In this document: positions 8,158 through 15,042 of the stretch, piece by piece
Position numbering within the stretch: the first letter of the stretch is position 1
Layout of the letters: each line of letters begins with the position of its first letter
Origin: Ruminococcaceae bacterium UBA6392
GTDB lineage: Bacteria; Bacillota; Clostridia; Oscillospirales; Acutalibacteraceae
Direction of reading: 5' to 3'
Length of the DNA stretch: 25,212 nucleotides
Assembly (NCBI GenBank): GCA_002438685.1
Contig: DJQG01000115.1
Coordinates: 1 to 25,212, forward strand
The notes under the pieces: model-generated
What the model saw: only the letters and a program-made list of their open reading frames with translations
The model's database searches: none
Told to the model about the DNA's origin: nothing
Translations under genes and position numbers: made by a program

Positions 8158-8166
8158 ACCAGTCAA
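8138..8166 (-). promoter_or_regulatory. promoter of the GPH symporter gene
   Basis: On the minus strand TTGACT (8166-8161) and TACAAT (8143-8138) are exactly 17 bases apart, close to consensus. Transcription would start near 8131. Confidence 0.75.
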
Positions 8167-8196
8167 TGAAAATTTGATTCTAAAATATCCGATTTC

Positions 8197-8225
8197 TTGA
8201 CCGCCGGGGCGCAAAAGGGTATAAT
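8197..8225 (+). promoter_or_regulatory. promoter of the GNAT gene
   Basis: TTGACC (8197-8202), 17-base spacer, perfect TATAAT (8220-8225). It is divergent from the symporter promoter, with 30 bases between the two -35 boxes. Confidence 0.8.
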
Positions 8226-8250
8226 AACCGAAAGCGCGTAGGATGATAAT

Positions 8251-8772
8251 ATGATTTTTAAAAGACTGACAAATTCCGAAGATAAAATATATGAAAAAGC
8301 GATGGAGCTTTATTCAAAGAGCTTCCCTATATATGAACAGAGACTGCCCGAGAGTCAGAAGAAAATAATGACCGAGCCGGAGTATAATTTTCTGCTGATA
8401 TTTGACGGTGACATCTGGGTCGGCGAGCTGCTCTGCTGGGAGACTGAGGACTTTATCTATGTCGAGCATTTCTGCACCCTGCCCGAGATGCGCGGGCGCG
8501 GCTGCGGCGCACAGGCTCTCGCTCTTCTCGGCGAGCGTAAAAAGACTGTTATTCTCGAAATCGACCCGCCGAATGACGAAGTGTCCGTTCGCCGCAGGGC
8601 TTTCTATGAGTGCGCCGGGTACAGAGCCAATCCGTTTGAGCATATCCACCCGCCGTATCGCAGCGAATACAAAGGTCACAGGCTCGTTGTCATGACTTAT
8701 CCGACAGCGATAAGCGAGGACGAATATAAGAATTTTAACAGCTATCTTGAAAATGTGGTTATGAAAAAATAA
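8251..8772 (+). CDS. GNAT-family N-acetyltransferase
   Basis: A 173-residue cytoplasmic protein with the GNAT fold, transferring an acyl group from acyl-CoA to an amine that cannot be predicted. The acetyl-CoA pyrophosphate-binding motif A is seen as RGRGCGA (residues 81-87), preceded by the beta-4 strand YVEHFCTLPEM. The later motif AFYECAGYR (117-125) is the usual helix-strand that closes the CoA site. Length is typical for a single-domain GNAT. The start is ATG 8251, 6 nt after a weak AGGAT. It is transcribed alone from a near-consensus promoter with a very short leader, and the next gene has its own promoter. Confidence 0.88.
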   Translation: MIFKRLTNSEDKIYEKAMELYSKSFPIYEQRLPESQKKIMTEPEYNFLLIFDGDIWVGELLCWETEDFIYVEHFCTLPEMRGRGCGAQALALLGERKKTVILEIDPPNDEVSVRRRAFYECAGYRANPFEHIHPPYRSEYKGHRLVVMTYPTAISEDEYKNFNSYLENVVMKK

Positions 8773-8808
8773 CGCCACGGGGATTTTTCGTCATTTTCAA
8801 CAAACAAC

Positions 8809-8824
8809 GACAAAATTTTTTGTC
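8809..8824. repeat. AT-rich inverted repeat upstream of the ABC operon
   Basis: GACAAAA (8809-8815), two bases, TTTTGTC (8818-8824). It lies 22 bases upstream of the -35 box of the ABC operon and 37 bases after the GNAT stop. It could be an operator or a weak terminator. Confidence 0.3.
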
Positions 8825-8845
8825 ATGTTAGGCTGAAATTCCGTG

Positions 8846-8874
8846 TTTACATTTGACATCGGCTCTGCTAAAAT
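8846..8874 (+). promoter_or_regulatory. promoter of the ABC-DUF1854-darA operon
   Basis: TTTACA (8846-8851), 17-base spacer, TAAAAT (8869-8874). Transcription would start near 8881, so the first gene would have a leader of only about 20 nt containing AAGGGGG. Confidence 0.6.
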
Positions 8875-8899
8875 GACCTTGAAAAAAGGGGGCGGAGCA

Positions 8900-11149
8900 A
8901 TGAAAGAAATAACCAACAAACCCGTGCCGCGGCAATATGAGGAGCGGTTCGAAGAATTGACGCGCGGCGAAGAGGTTCTCTTCATCGTCGTGGGCGACCT
9001 TGATTTAAAAGGCAAATATGCGGATTCCATGCTCGTTTTCACGAAGAACGGGCTTATTGCCTTTGACAGAAGCTTTGACGGCGGCGTGTGCAGCATCGCC
9101 TATAATGAACTGGAATCGGCGGATGTCAAGCGGCTCTACGGCAACGCGCTGTTCAGAGTCAGATTTTCAAACGGAAAGAGAAAGCCGCTCATGCGCTTCT
9201 CCTATGCCGCCGCCGAGGTTGCGGACGCAGGTGCGGTGTTCGTGAACTCGCTGAAAGAACACGGCTATTCCGACGAGGACGCAGAGGTCGTGAAGTCTGT
9301 CTATCTCAAGCAGCGCTCTTTCTGCCCGAAATGCGGACGCAAATTGCCCTCGCCCGATGCCGAGTGCCTCAACTGCTCCGGCAAGCGCAAGCTCATCACA
9401 AAATTCTCGGGCTATGTCAAGCCCGAAACAAAGCCGCTGATAGTGTGCATGATTCTCTCCGTGCTCACAACGGCGTTTTCGCTCGTCCCGCCGTATATCA
9501 CAAAGATAATGGTCGACGATGTCATCCCGCAGAAATCGTCAAAACGGCTCATGACGGTCATTTTGCTTCTGCTCGGGGTGTATGTCCTTCAGTATGTGAT
9601 AAACGGTTTTCGGGCGTATAAGCTCAGAATATCCGGCGACAGGATAGTCTTGAATCTCAAGAAAGATATATATGAAAAGGCGCAGTATCTGCCGATGAGC
9701 TTCTATGACAGGATATCGACAGGCTCCGTCATAAACCGCGTCAACTCCGACGCGACGGTGATACAGAATTTCATCATGAAGATAACCCAGGAAGCGGTCA
9801 TTCAGGCTTTCACGCTCGTGGGATTGATAGTTATAATGTTCATGATGAGCTGGCGATTGGCGCTCTTCTCGCTAATTCCCGTACCGATAGTCGTGTTTGT
9901 CGGCAAGCGGTTCGGCAAGGTGCTCGGACCCAAATATATGCGTATGTGGCGGCGCTCCGCATCGATTTCTTCAATGCTCGCCGACACGATACCGAGCGTG
10001 CGAGTCATAAAAGCGTTCACGAACGAGCGAAAGACGGTCAAGCGCTTCAACGCCTACTGCGACGAGTGGTTCAAGGAGGATAAGAAAGCCGCCGTGCCCT
10101 CTGCGGTGTTTCCGTCGGTGATAACTTTCCTCGTGACCTGCGGAACGCTTGTCATATGGTTCATGGGCGGCAACCTCGTTATCTCCGGCAGCAGCGAAGT
10201 CTCGCTCGGTCTGCTCGTGTCGTTCATCTCATATGCGAGCATGTTCTATAACCCGGTCAACTTCTTTGCGAATATCGGCGACACGTATCAGAACACATTG
10301 GCGTCCGCCGAAAAGATACTCGATATCCTCGATGCCGAGCCCGAGCACGATTTCGGTCAAGGCAAGGAACTCAAGCGCATGGAGGGCAGGATTGAATTCA
10401 AGAATGTCAACTTTGCATTCGACCGCTCGAAGAAAGTTCTCTCAAACATAAATCTGACTATTGAGCCGGGCGACATAGTCGGCATAGTCGGAACAACGGG
10501 CTCCGGCAAATCAACGCTGATAAACCTGCTGATGCGCTACTACGACGAATACGACGGCGAGATACTCGTCGACGGAATAAACATCAGGGACATCGACCTG
10601 AGATATTACAGAAACTCTATCGGCTTCGTCCAGCAGGAGCCGCTGATGTTCAGAGATACGATATATAATAACATTGCCTACGGCAGCGCGGATGTCCATG
10701 TTGAGCAGGTGCTCCACGCGGCGGAGGTCGCGAACGCGGACGGCTTCATCCGCCGTATGCCCGACGCATACGACACCATGCTCGGCGAGCGCGGAGTCGG
10801 ACTTTCCGGCGGCGAGAAGCAGCGCGTTTCCATAGCCCGCGCGGTGCTCAAAAATCCGAGCATACTCATCTTCGACGAGGCGACGGCGGCGGTCGATTCC
10901 GAGACCGAGAATCTTATCCAGGGCGCGATAGAGAGGCTGATATCAGGGCGCACAACGCTCATGATCGCCCACCGTCTTTCAACTTTGCGCAAGGCTAATA
11001 AGATAGTTGTCGTCGATCACGGCGAGATAATCGAATGCGGCACTCCCGAAGAACTCATGGCGCTCAAGGGCAAGTACTACAAGCTCATTGAGATTCAGTC
11101 CATGGGCGAACAGCTTCAGAAGAAAAAAGCCGCCGAGAATTTTGAATAA
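8900..11149 (+). CDS. ABC half-transporter (permease-ATPase) with N-terminal zinc ribbon, DUF1854-associated type
   Basis: A 749-residue fused membrane/ATPase ABC exporter, expected to work as a dimer in the cytoplasmic membrane. Residues 1-130 are a soluble extension with beta-rich, PH-like character (EEVLFIVVGDLDL, then GLIAFDRS); that domain call is tentative. A zinc ribbon follows, with C142-x2-C145-x10-C156-x2-C159. The type I exporter membrane domain spans about 175-470 with six hydrophobic segments. The nucleotide-binding domain has Walker A GTTGSGKS (531-538), signature LSGGE (635-639), Walker B ILIFDE (655-660) and a switch histidine in MIAHRLS. All catalytic residues are intact. ATG 8900 follows AAGGGGG by 7 nt; a GTG at 8843 lies upstream of the promoter and is rejected. 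The next gene, 12 bases on, encodes DUF1854, the known partner of this ABC subtype. The cargo is unknown. Confidence 0.92.
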   Translation: MKEITNKPVPRQYEERFEELTRGEEVLFIVVGDLDLKGKYADSMLVFTKNGLIAFDRSFDGGVCSIAYNELESADVKRLYGNALFRVRFSNGKRKPLMRFSYAAAEVADAGAVFVNSLKEHGYSDEDAEVVKSVYLKQRSFCPKCGRKLPSPDAECLNCSGKRKLITKFSGYVKPETKPLIVCMILSVLTTAFSLVPPYITKIMVDDVIPQKSSKRLMTVILLLLGVYVLQYVINGFRAYKLRISGDRIVLNLKKDIYEKAQYLPMSFYDRISTGSVINRVNSDATVIQNFIMKITQEAVIQAFTLVGLIVIMFMMSWRLALFSLIPVPIVVFVGKRFGKVLGPKYMRMWRRSASISSMLADTIPSVRVIKAFTNERKTVKRFNAYCDEWFKEDKKAAVPSAVFPSVITFLVTCGTLVIWFMGGNLVISGSSEVSLGLLVSFISYASMFYNPVNFFANIGDTYQNTLASAEKILDILDAEPEHDFGQGKELKRMEGRIEFKNVNFAFDRSKKVLSNINLTIEPGDIVGIVGTTGSGKSTLINLLMRYYDEYDGEILVDGINIRDIDLRYYRNSIGFVQQEPLMFRDTIYNNIAYGSADVHVEQVLHAAEVANADGFIRRMPDAYDTMLGERGVGLSGGEKQRVSIARAVLKNPSILIFDEATAAVDSETENLIQGAIERLISGRTTLMIAHRLSTLRKANKIVVVDHGEIIECGTPEELMALKGKYYKLIEIQSMGEQLQKKKAAENFE

Positions 11150-11161
11150 GGGGGGAACGCA

Positions 11162-11647
11162 ATGCCGAGATATATTGACGGACCGGAAGTGAAATTTACC
11201 CGCCGGGACGGGATTTTCGTCGATGCCGAGTTTTACTCCGGCGAGAAGTTCGAGGGGCTCGAACTGCACAGGATGTTCCCCATAACCGGACTCAACAGAT
11301 ACATTTCGCTGATCGACAGCGAGGGCGAGGAGATAGCGGTGATAAGAAACATCGACAATCTTCTGCCGGAGTCGAAAGAGGCTGTCGAGCAGTGCCTCGA
11401 CGAATACTATATGATCCCGCGGATAAAGCGATTCATAAAGATGCGCGAAAAATTCCTTATCTGGATGTGGACGGTCGAGACGGACAGGGGAATATGCACC
11501 TTTGAGATAAGAAATCATCTAACGGCGGTAAAGCCGCTCTATGACGGGCGCATATTAATAAAAGACGCGAACGACAACAGGTACGAGATACCCGACGTCC
11601 GCAAGCTCGACAAGAAGAGCCGCAAGATGATAGATCCAAAAATTTAA
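11162..11647 (+). CDS. DUF1854 family protein, partner of the ABC transporter
   Basis: A 161-residue soluble protein recognised as DUF1854. It has the 'R.FPI...N.YISLID.EG.EIAVI' start (residues 38-62), a central helix with IPRIKRF, the WTVETDRG motif (about residues 102-109) and the ending 'YEIPDV.KLDKKSRKMID'. This family is found almost always next to ABC exporters. In some proteobacteria it has been named after cyanophycin gene clusters, but I see no cyanophycin synthetase or cyanophycinase here. Its role is not established; an accessory or regulatory subunit of the transporter is an inference from constant linkage. It lies 12 bases after the ABC gene and has the same unusual G-rich ribosome binding site (AAGGGGGG). 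Confidence 0.85.
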   Translation: MPRYIDGPEVKFTRRDGIFVDAEFYSGEKFEGLELHRMFPITGLNRYISLIDSEGEEIAVIRNIDNLLPESKEAVEQCLDEYYMIPRIKRFIKMREKFLIWMWTVETDRGICTFEIRNHLTAVKPLYDGRILIKDANDNRYEIPDVRKLDKKSRKMIDPKI

Positions 11648-11664
11648 TGAGGAGAATGAATATA

Positions 11665-11991
11665 ATGAAACTTTTGATAGCTATTGTTAATAATGATGAC
11701 AGCGCGGTCGTTTCCTCGGCTCTGACGAAGGAGGGCTACACGGTGACGAAGCTCTCGACCACGGGCGGATTCCTCATGGTCGGCAACACGACTTTCCTCA
11801 TCGGCGCGGATGACGACAAGGTCGCAAAGGCAAAAGAGATAATCAAGGAGTATTCGCAGCGCAGGATGCACACCGCCGCCTCTACCGCCGCATTCGGCAG
11901 CGGACTCGCCGAGGGCGATCTCGGCTCGGAAGTCGCCGTAGGCGGAGCTATCGTGTTCGTGCTCGATGTCGAGAGCGTTGAAAAATACTGA
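11665..11991 (+). CDS. darA: DarA-like cyclic-di-AMP receptor (PII-like, YaaQ/PstA family)
   Basis: A 108-residue PII-like protein of the DarA/PstA/YaaQ family, a trimeric cytoplasmic c-di-AMP receptor in Firmicutes. The start MKLLIAIVNNDD, the strand VTKLSTTGGFLMVGNTT (residues 27-43, with conserved GGFL and GN) and the C-terminal strand GGAIVFVLDVESVE (93-106) match the family throughout. Length equals the family norm. G35, F36, L37 and N41 are in the region that binds the nucleotide in known structures. I chose ATG 11665, 10 nt after AGGAG (11650-11654); in-frame ATGs at 11647 and 11656 are too close to that site. Seventeen bases separate it from the DUF1854 gene. In many Firmicutes this gene is near tmk or holB, so this operon setting is uncommon to my knowledge. 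The downstream target is unknown even in model species. Confidence 0.92.
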   Translation: MKLLIAIVNNDDSAVVSSALTKEGYTVTKLSTTGGFLMVGNTTFLIGADDDKVAKAKEIIKEYSQRRMHTAASTAAFGSGLAEGDLGSEVAVGGAIVFVLDVESVEKY

Positions 11992-12004
11992 TAGGGAGAA
12001 TAAA

Positions 12005-12295
12005 ATGAGTTTCACTGTCAATATCTACTACACCGGCAAAAACGGCAGCGCAAAGGAGTTTGCGCGCGAGATGACGGAGAGCGGGCTTGTAAGAAAAATA
12101 AGGGCTGAAGAGGGGAACGAGAGATACGAATATTTCTTTCCGCTCGACGACCCCGAGACCGTGCTTTTGATAGACAGATGGCGTGATCGGCAGGCGCTCG
12201 ACGCCCACCACAAGTCCGAGATGATGAAGGAGATAGCGGCACTGCGCAAGAAATACGCCCTGCGCATGCGCGTAGAGCGATATATGGAACTTTAA
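12005..12295 (+). CDS. antibiotic biosynthesis monooxygenase-like (ABM/YgiN) small protein
   Basis: A 96-residue ferredoxin-like alpha+beta protein of the ABM superfamily, which holds quinol monooxygenases and haem-degrading enzymes but also many proteins without a known reaction. The pattern fits: strand FTVNIYYTG, helix SAKEFAREMTESGLV, strand RYEYFFPLDDPETVLLIDRW, then DRQALDAHHKSEMM with the conserved helix histidine, and the last strand LRMRVERYMEL. It probably dimerises. ATG 12005 follows AGGGAG by 6 nt and lies 13 bases after darA. The stop codon is inside the stem of the operon terminator. Whether it acts on the ABC cargo or merely shares the transcript is not shown by the sequence. 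Confidence 0.8.
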   Translation: MSFTVNIYYTGKNGSAKEFAREMTESGLVRKIRAEEGNERYEYFFPLDDPETVLLIDRWRDRQALDAHHKSEMMKEIAALRKKYALRMRVERYMEL

Positions 12296-12348
12296 TAACC
12301 GCCCTCCGTCCGGCATTCCCGGCGGAGGGCGGTTATTACTGCTTTTTT
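12293..12348 (+). terminator. strong intrinsic terminator of the ABC operon
   Basis: Sixteen perfect base pairs, TAATAACCGCCCTCCG (12293-12308) with CGGAGGGCGGTTATTA (12323-12338), then ACTGC and a T-run at 12343-12348. The stem begins with the stop codon of the ABM-like gene. Confidence 0.88.
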
Positions 12349-12351
12349 CAC

Positions 12352-12370
12352 GGGCGGATGATATCCGTCC
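12352..12370. repeat. short palindromic element, possible dispersed repeat
   Basis: GGGCGGAT (12352-12359) and ATCCGTCC (12363-12370) form an 8-bp hairpin, flanked by CAC and CTACG. It resembles the GGGCGGATATCATCCGCCC-like palindromes I recall as abundant in intergenic DNA of some gut Firmicutes. A genome-wide count is needed to confirm this. The surrounding 12371-12453 holds no gene I can support. Confidence 0.4.
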
Positions 12371-12453
12371 CTACGCGATTGTGCTGATTTGTAATATTGC
12401 GATATTTATACTCACAAAGCCGTTTTGCCGCCTATCTATCCCTCAAACCACAA

Positions 12454-12497
12454 ACAATGACCGACCGCAGCGATTTTTTGCTGCGGTCGGTCATTGT
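12454..12497 (-). terminator. 18-bp perfect hairpin, probable terminator of the DUF6514-like gene
   Basis: ACAATGACCGACCGCAGC (12454-12471) pairs perfectly with GCTGCGGTCGGTCATTGT (12480-12497) around an 8-nt T-rich loop. It lies 55 bases beyond the minus-strand stop at 12553. No pure T-run follows on either strand (minus side: TTGTGGTTTG), so termination efficiency is uncertain. Confidence 0.5.
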
Positions 12498-12552
12498 TCT
12501 GCGAACGCTGCTTTTACGGCGTCCGCTCGGTTCGGATGCGTTTGCTGTGCGC

Positions 12553-12870
12553 TTATCCTGCGTAGAAGAAATCGTCTATCATCTCCTCCACATGAATGGG
12601 GGAAACGTCGTTGCGCTCGAGCATGGAGACAAAGTCCCTCAGCTTTTTCCTGCTGAAAGAGATGTCGGGAAAGCTTGTTGTTTCATTGAGTCCGTTTTCC
12701 GTGACGGTCATCACTATGCCGTAGGAAATACGCCCGCCCGAAGCGGTTGAATTTTTTCTTTTTTCAGAGGCGCACTGAGCATCGGAGATTGCCGCATATC
12801 CGATGTCGTCCGTCTCGCATCCTGCCGGACGGCAGATGCCGTCGGCGATCTCAAATCTTACTTGCCGCAT
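12553..12870 (-). CDS. DUF6514-like small protein
   Basis: A 105-residue protein resembling the DUF6514 family of small Clostridia proteins with unknown function. The recognisable parts are the central GGRISYGIVMTV, the middle 'DISFSRKKLRDFVSML' and the ending 'NDVSPIHVEEMIDDFF'. That last part matches the family habit of a 'disp..kv..l...l.....spiHl.dvvedfl' tail. No membrane segment or signal. ATG 12870 has GAGGGTGA about 6 nt upstream; an in-frame start at 12933 lies inside the -35 box. It is monocistronic with its own promoter. Family assignment is from memory of the pattern; the gene call is firmer than the name. Confidence 0.7.
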   Translation of the reverse strand: MRQVRFEIADGICRPAGCETDDIGYAAISDAQCASEKRKNSTASGGRISYGIVMTVTENGLNETTSFPDISFSRKKLRDFVSMLERNDVSPIHVEEMIDDFFYAG

Positions 12871-12904
12871 TTGTTCACCCTCAGTTACACGCTGATTGAG
12901 AATA

Positions 12905-12933
12905 ATTATATGTGATTTTGATTCACTTTGCAA
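12905..12933 (-). promoter_or_regulatory. promoter of the DUF6514-like gene
   Basis: On the minus strand TTGCAA (12933-12928) and TATAAT (12910-12905) are 17 bases apart, in an AT-rich stretch. Transcription would start near 12898, giving a leader of about 28 nt. The rest of the AT-rich stretch 12934-13011 shows no gene. Confidence 0.65.
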
Positions 12934-13011
12934 TAGTTTTTGTAAAGAAATTTTGATTTTTTATGAATTCTTATTGATTTTGTGTAATATTTTATGGTGT
13001 TCGACAAGAAA

Positions 13012-13048
13012 AAACAGGAAAGCGCGGCATATGTCGGCTTCCCTGTTT
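13012..13048 (-). terminator. terminator of the manA-to-PPC operon
   Basis: AAACAGGAAAGC (13012-13023) pairs with GCTTCCCTGTTT (13037-13048) with one mismatch. On the minus strand it is followed by TTTTCTTG. It lies five bases after the stop of the PPC-domain gene. Confidence 0.8.
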
Positions 13049-13053
13049 GATTT

Positions 13054-13473
13054 TCAGATGTCAAAAATGTTGAGCCCCGTCTGTTCGCTTATGCGTCTGC
13101 TCATGTCAATGTCAAAAATTTTGATGAACATTTCGCAGGTCGCGCTTATCACCGCTTCATTCAGGTGACCGCCGATGACGGCGCCTTTTTCGTCCGCAAA
13201 CGCGGCGTGGAGGTGGAGATAAGGCTCGCCGTCCTTGTGGCTGAGATTGCCGTTTAATGAGACGAGTTCGAGCGGCTGAACAAATGTAAGGCTGTGATAT
13301 TTCTGCTCTTCGAGGTCGTATAGCCCGAACACCGCGCGATTGACCGCCCCGATGGCGGATATCTCGGCAAAGCGGATATCTTCGTCCTTTGCTATCTTCA
13401 GCACCGAGGTGATTATCTCCTCGCCCGGGTCGAGCCTTACCGCGAGGACATCGCCTGTTTTCACATATTTCAT
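13054..13473 (-). CDS. PPC/DUF296-domain protein
   Basis: A 139-residue stand-alone PPC (DUF296) domain protein. In plants this domain occurs with AT-hooks; bacterial versions are small trimeric proteins with a metal-binding histidine cluster and no proven function. Seen here are the fold start 'GDVLAVRLDPGEEIITSVLKIAKDE', the conserved ISAIGAVNRAVFGLYD region (residues 38-53), and the metal-site pattern H87-x-H89 ... GGH (H103). There is no AT-hook. It is last in the operon, and its ATG overlaps the upstream stop as ATGA (13470-13473), with GGAGGGA inside the upstream gene. Translation coupling to the oxidoreductase is therefore likely. Confidence 0.88.
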   Translation of the reverse strand: MKYVKTGDVLAVRLDPGEEIITSVLKIAKDEDIRFAEISAIGAVNRAVFGLYDLEEQKYHSLTFVQPLELVSLNGNLSHKDGEPYLHLHAAFADEKGAVIGGHLNEAVISATCEMFIKIFDIDMSRRISEQTGLNIFDI

Positions 13474-14459
13474 GCTATCCCTCCGCCAAATTTTATTCCC
13501 GCCGATTCGCGTATGCGCTGCATCGTGCGGCTAACAGAGAGCGCCGTTTCGCGCAGCTCTCTGTATTTTTCTCTGTTGTTTTCCGGCTCTGTTATCAGCT
13601 TATAAAACGCGCGCGCCTCGTTGCCCATGAGTTCGTCTTTCGGTGTGTTGCCGCAGATAACTCTGCTCGTCCCGTCGTTCATCACAAGTTCGATGTCCGT
13701 GAGCTTTGAAATCGAGCCGATTTTTATGCTGCCGCGCTCGCCGATTATCTGCGAGCCCGCGTGATCCTGTCCGGTTTTGCAGCTTGTCATTGTTATCGCG
13801 GTGTTTTTGCAGAGCATCGAGACGGCGGTCGCCGCGTCAGCTCCGCTTTCGAGAAACGCCGATACTGCCGAGATAGTCTCCGGCTCGTCGAACAGATCGA
13901 TTGCGGGATAGACGCAGTAAATGCCGAGATCCATGAGGCTGCCCGTCGCCATAGCGGGGTTAAAAATATTCGGCAGCTCGCCGCGAAGATAGGCGGGATA
14001 TTTTGACGAATACTGCGAAAAATCAAAATGCGCTGTCCAGACTTTGCCGATATCACCGAGAGCTTCCCTGAGCGCAGCCCGCACTGGCGAGTGCATATAC
14101 ATTATAGCTTCGATATATATGAGCTTATTTCTGTCCGCGATTTCGCAGAGCTCCGAAAATTCGTCGGGCGTTACGGTTATCGGTTTTTCGCAGATGACGT
14201 GTTTTCCGCTCTCGAGCATCTTTTTGCTCTGTGTATAATGCAGGGCGTTGGGGCTCGCGATATAGACGCACTCGGCAGGGGAGGCGGCGAGCGCATCGAG
14301 CGAGGTGTAGACTGTGCTTATCCCGTTTTCTTTTGCAAATTTTTCTCCGCGCTCGCGCGAACGCGAATATACGGCGAAGAGCTCAAAATCGGGCGCGAAC
14401 TTCAGCCCGTCGATAAAGCTCTTAACTATCCAGCCCGTGCCGATGGCGGCTAATTTCAT
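13470..14459 (-). CDS. Gfo/Idh/MocA family oxidoreductase (dihydrodiol-dehydrogenase-like)
   Basis: A 329-residue cytoplasmic NAD(P)-dependent oxidoreductase. The Rossmann motif is AAIGTGWIV (residues 4-12), the catalytic-lysine motif EKP is at 91-93 after CVYIASPNALH, and the C-terminal motif is GSLMDLGIYCVYPAIDLF (173-190). The tyrosine-containing DLGIY, in place of DxxxH, resembles the dimeric dihydrodiol dehydrogenase branch and differs from the other oxidoreductase at 5325. The natural substrate cannot be named. I chose ATG 14459 with AGGGA just upstream; an in-frame start at 14528 lies inside the GNAT gene. It is 16 bases after the GNAT gene and overlaps the PPC gene by 4 bases. Confidence 0.92.
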   Translation of the reverse strand: MKLAAIGTGWIVKSFIDGLKFAPDFELFAVYSRSRERGEKFAKENGISTVYTSLDALAASPAECVYIASPNALHYTQSKKMLESGKHVICEKPITVTPDEFSELCEIADRNKLIYIEAIMYMHSPVRAALREALGDIGKVWTAHFDFSQYSSKYPAYLRGELPNIFNPAMATGSLMDLGIYCVYPAIDLFDEPETISAVSAFLESGADAATAVSMLCKNTAITMTSCKTGQDHAGSQIIGERGSIKIGSISKLTDIELVMNDGTSRVICGNTPKDELMGNEARAFYKLITEPENNREKYRELRETALSVSRTMQRIRESAGIKFGGGIA

Positions 14460-14475
14460 ATTTTTCCCTGCTTTC

Positions 14476-15039
14476 TCAGACTCTGCGCGCCATGACCGTG
14501 CAGACGCGCAGAGGGAATATGATATCAAACTTGTTCTTTTTATAGAATTTTATTGCATTGGTGTTATATGAGTCGACCACCAGCATAACGCCCTTGCAGC
14601 CGATCTCTCTGAGATGCTCGGTCAGAGCCGCGAACAGGCGGGTGCCTATGCCGCAGTGCTGATAGCCGGGCTTTATGTTGATGTGCATATGCGCGGGATA
14701 GCTTCTTGCAAATATCGCGGGACCGTTTACGGACGCCCACGATTCAATTCTGTCTCCTTTTTTGCAGCCCTTGACGCGCGGGAGATATTCGGCTTTGAAT
14801 ATGCGCTTGTATTTTTGATAGTCCGGCGCGCAGAGAATATAGCCGACCGCGCTGTCCGTGTCTTCATCGACGGCGATGAAGCAGTGCTCCGCCTCGTGGT
14901 CTATATAGTAGTCGCAGAAAGTCGCGAGCAAAAAGCGCATCGACTTTTCTTCGCGCGCGTTGCTGCCTGCCGTGTCAAGACAGATATTGCGGACATCGTC
15001 CCGATATTTTTCGCTGTACTTTGTGATGATTATAGCCAT
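14476..15039 (-). CDS. GNAT-family N-acetyltransferase
   Basis: A 187-residue GNAT with the CoA-binding motif A QHCGIG (residues 127-132) preceded by strand HMHINIKPGY, and NTNAIKFYKKNKF (159-171) as the closing helix-strand. The overall form (long N-terminal part with DSAVGYILCAPD, 62-73, then YPAHMHINI) resembles the GNATs found beside or fused to hexosaminidases, which suggests a sugar-linked substrate. That is inference. The start is ATG 15039, only 3 bases after the stop of the GH78-like gene, with a weak GAGAAG inside that gene, so translation probably depends on coupling. Confidence 0.87.
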   Translation of the reverse strand: MAIIITKYSEKYRDDVRNICLDTAGSNAREEKSMRFLLATFCDYYIDHEAEHCFIAVDEDTDSAVGYILCAPDYQKYKRIFKAEYLPRVKGCKKGDRIESWASVNGPAIFARSYPAHMHINIKPGYQHCGIGTRLFAALTEHLREIGCKGVMLVVDSYNTNAIKFYKKNKFDIIFPLRVCTVMARRV

Positions 15040-15042
15040 ATT

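Noticed and set aside
8843..8899. GTG start extending the ABC transporter by 19 residues
   Set aside because: It lies inside the promoter, upstream of the predicted transcription start, and ATG 8900 has a matching ribosome binding site.
12381..12750. Plus-strand frames between the ABC operon terminator and the DUF6514-like gene
   Set aside because: They run through two palindromes and overlap the better-supported minus-strand gene. No ribosome binding site.
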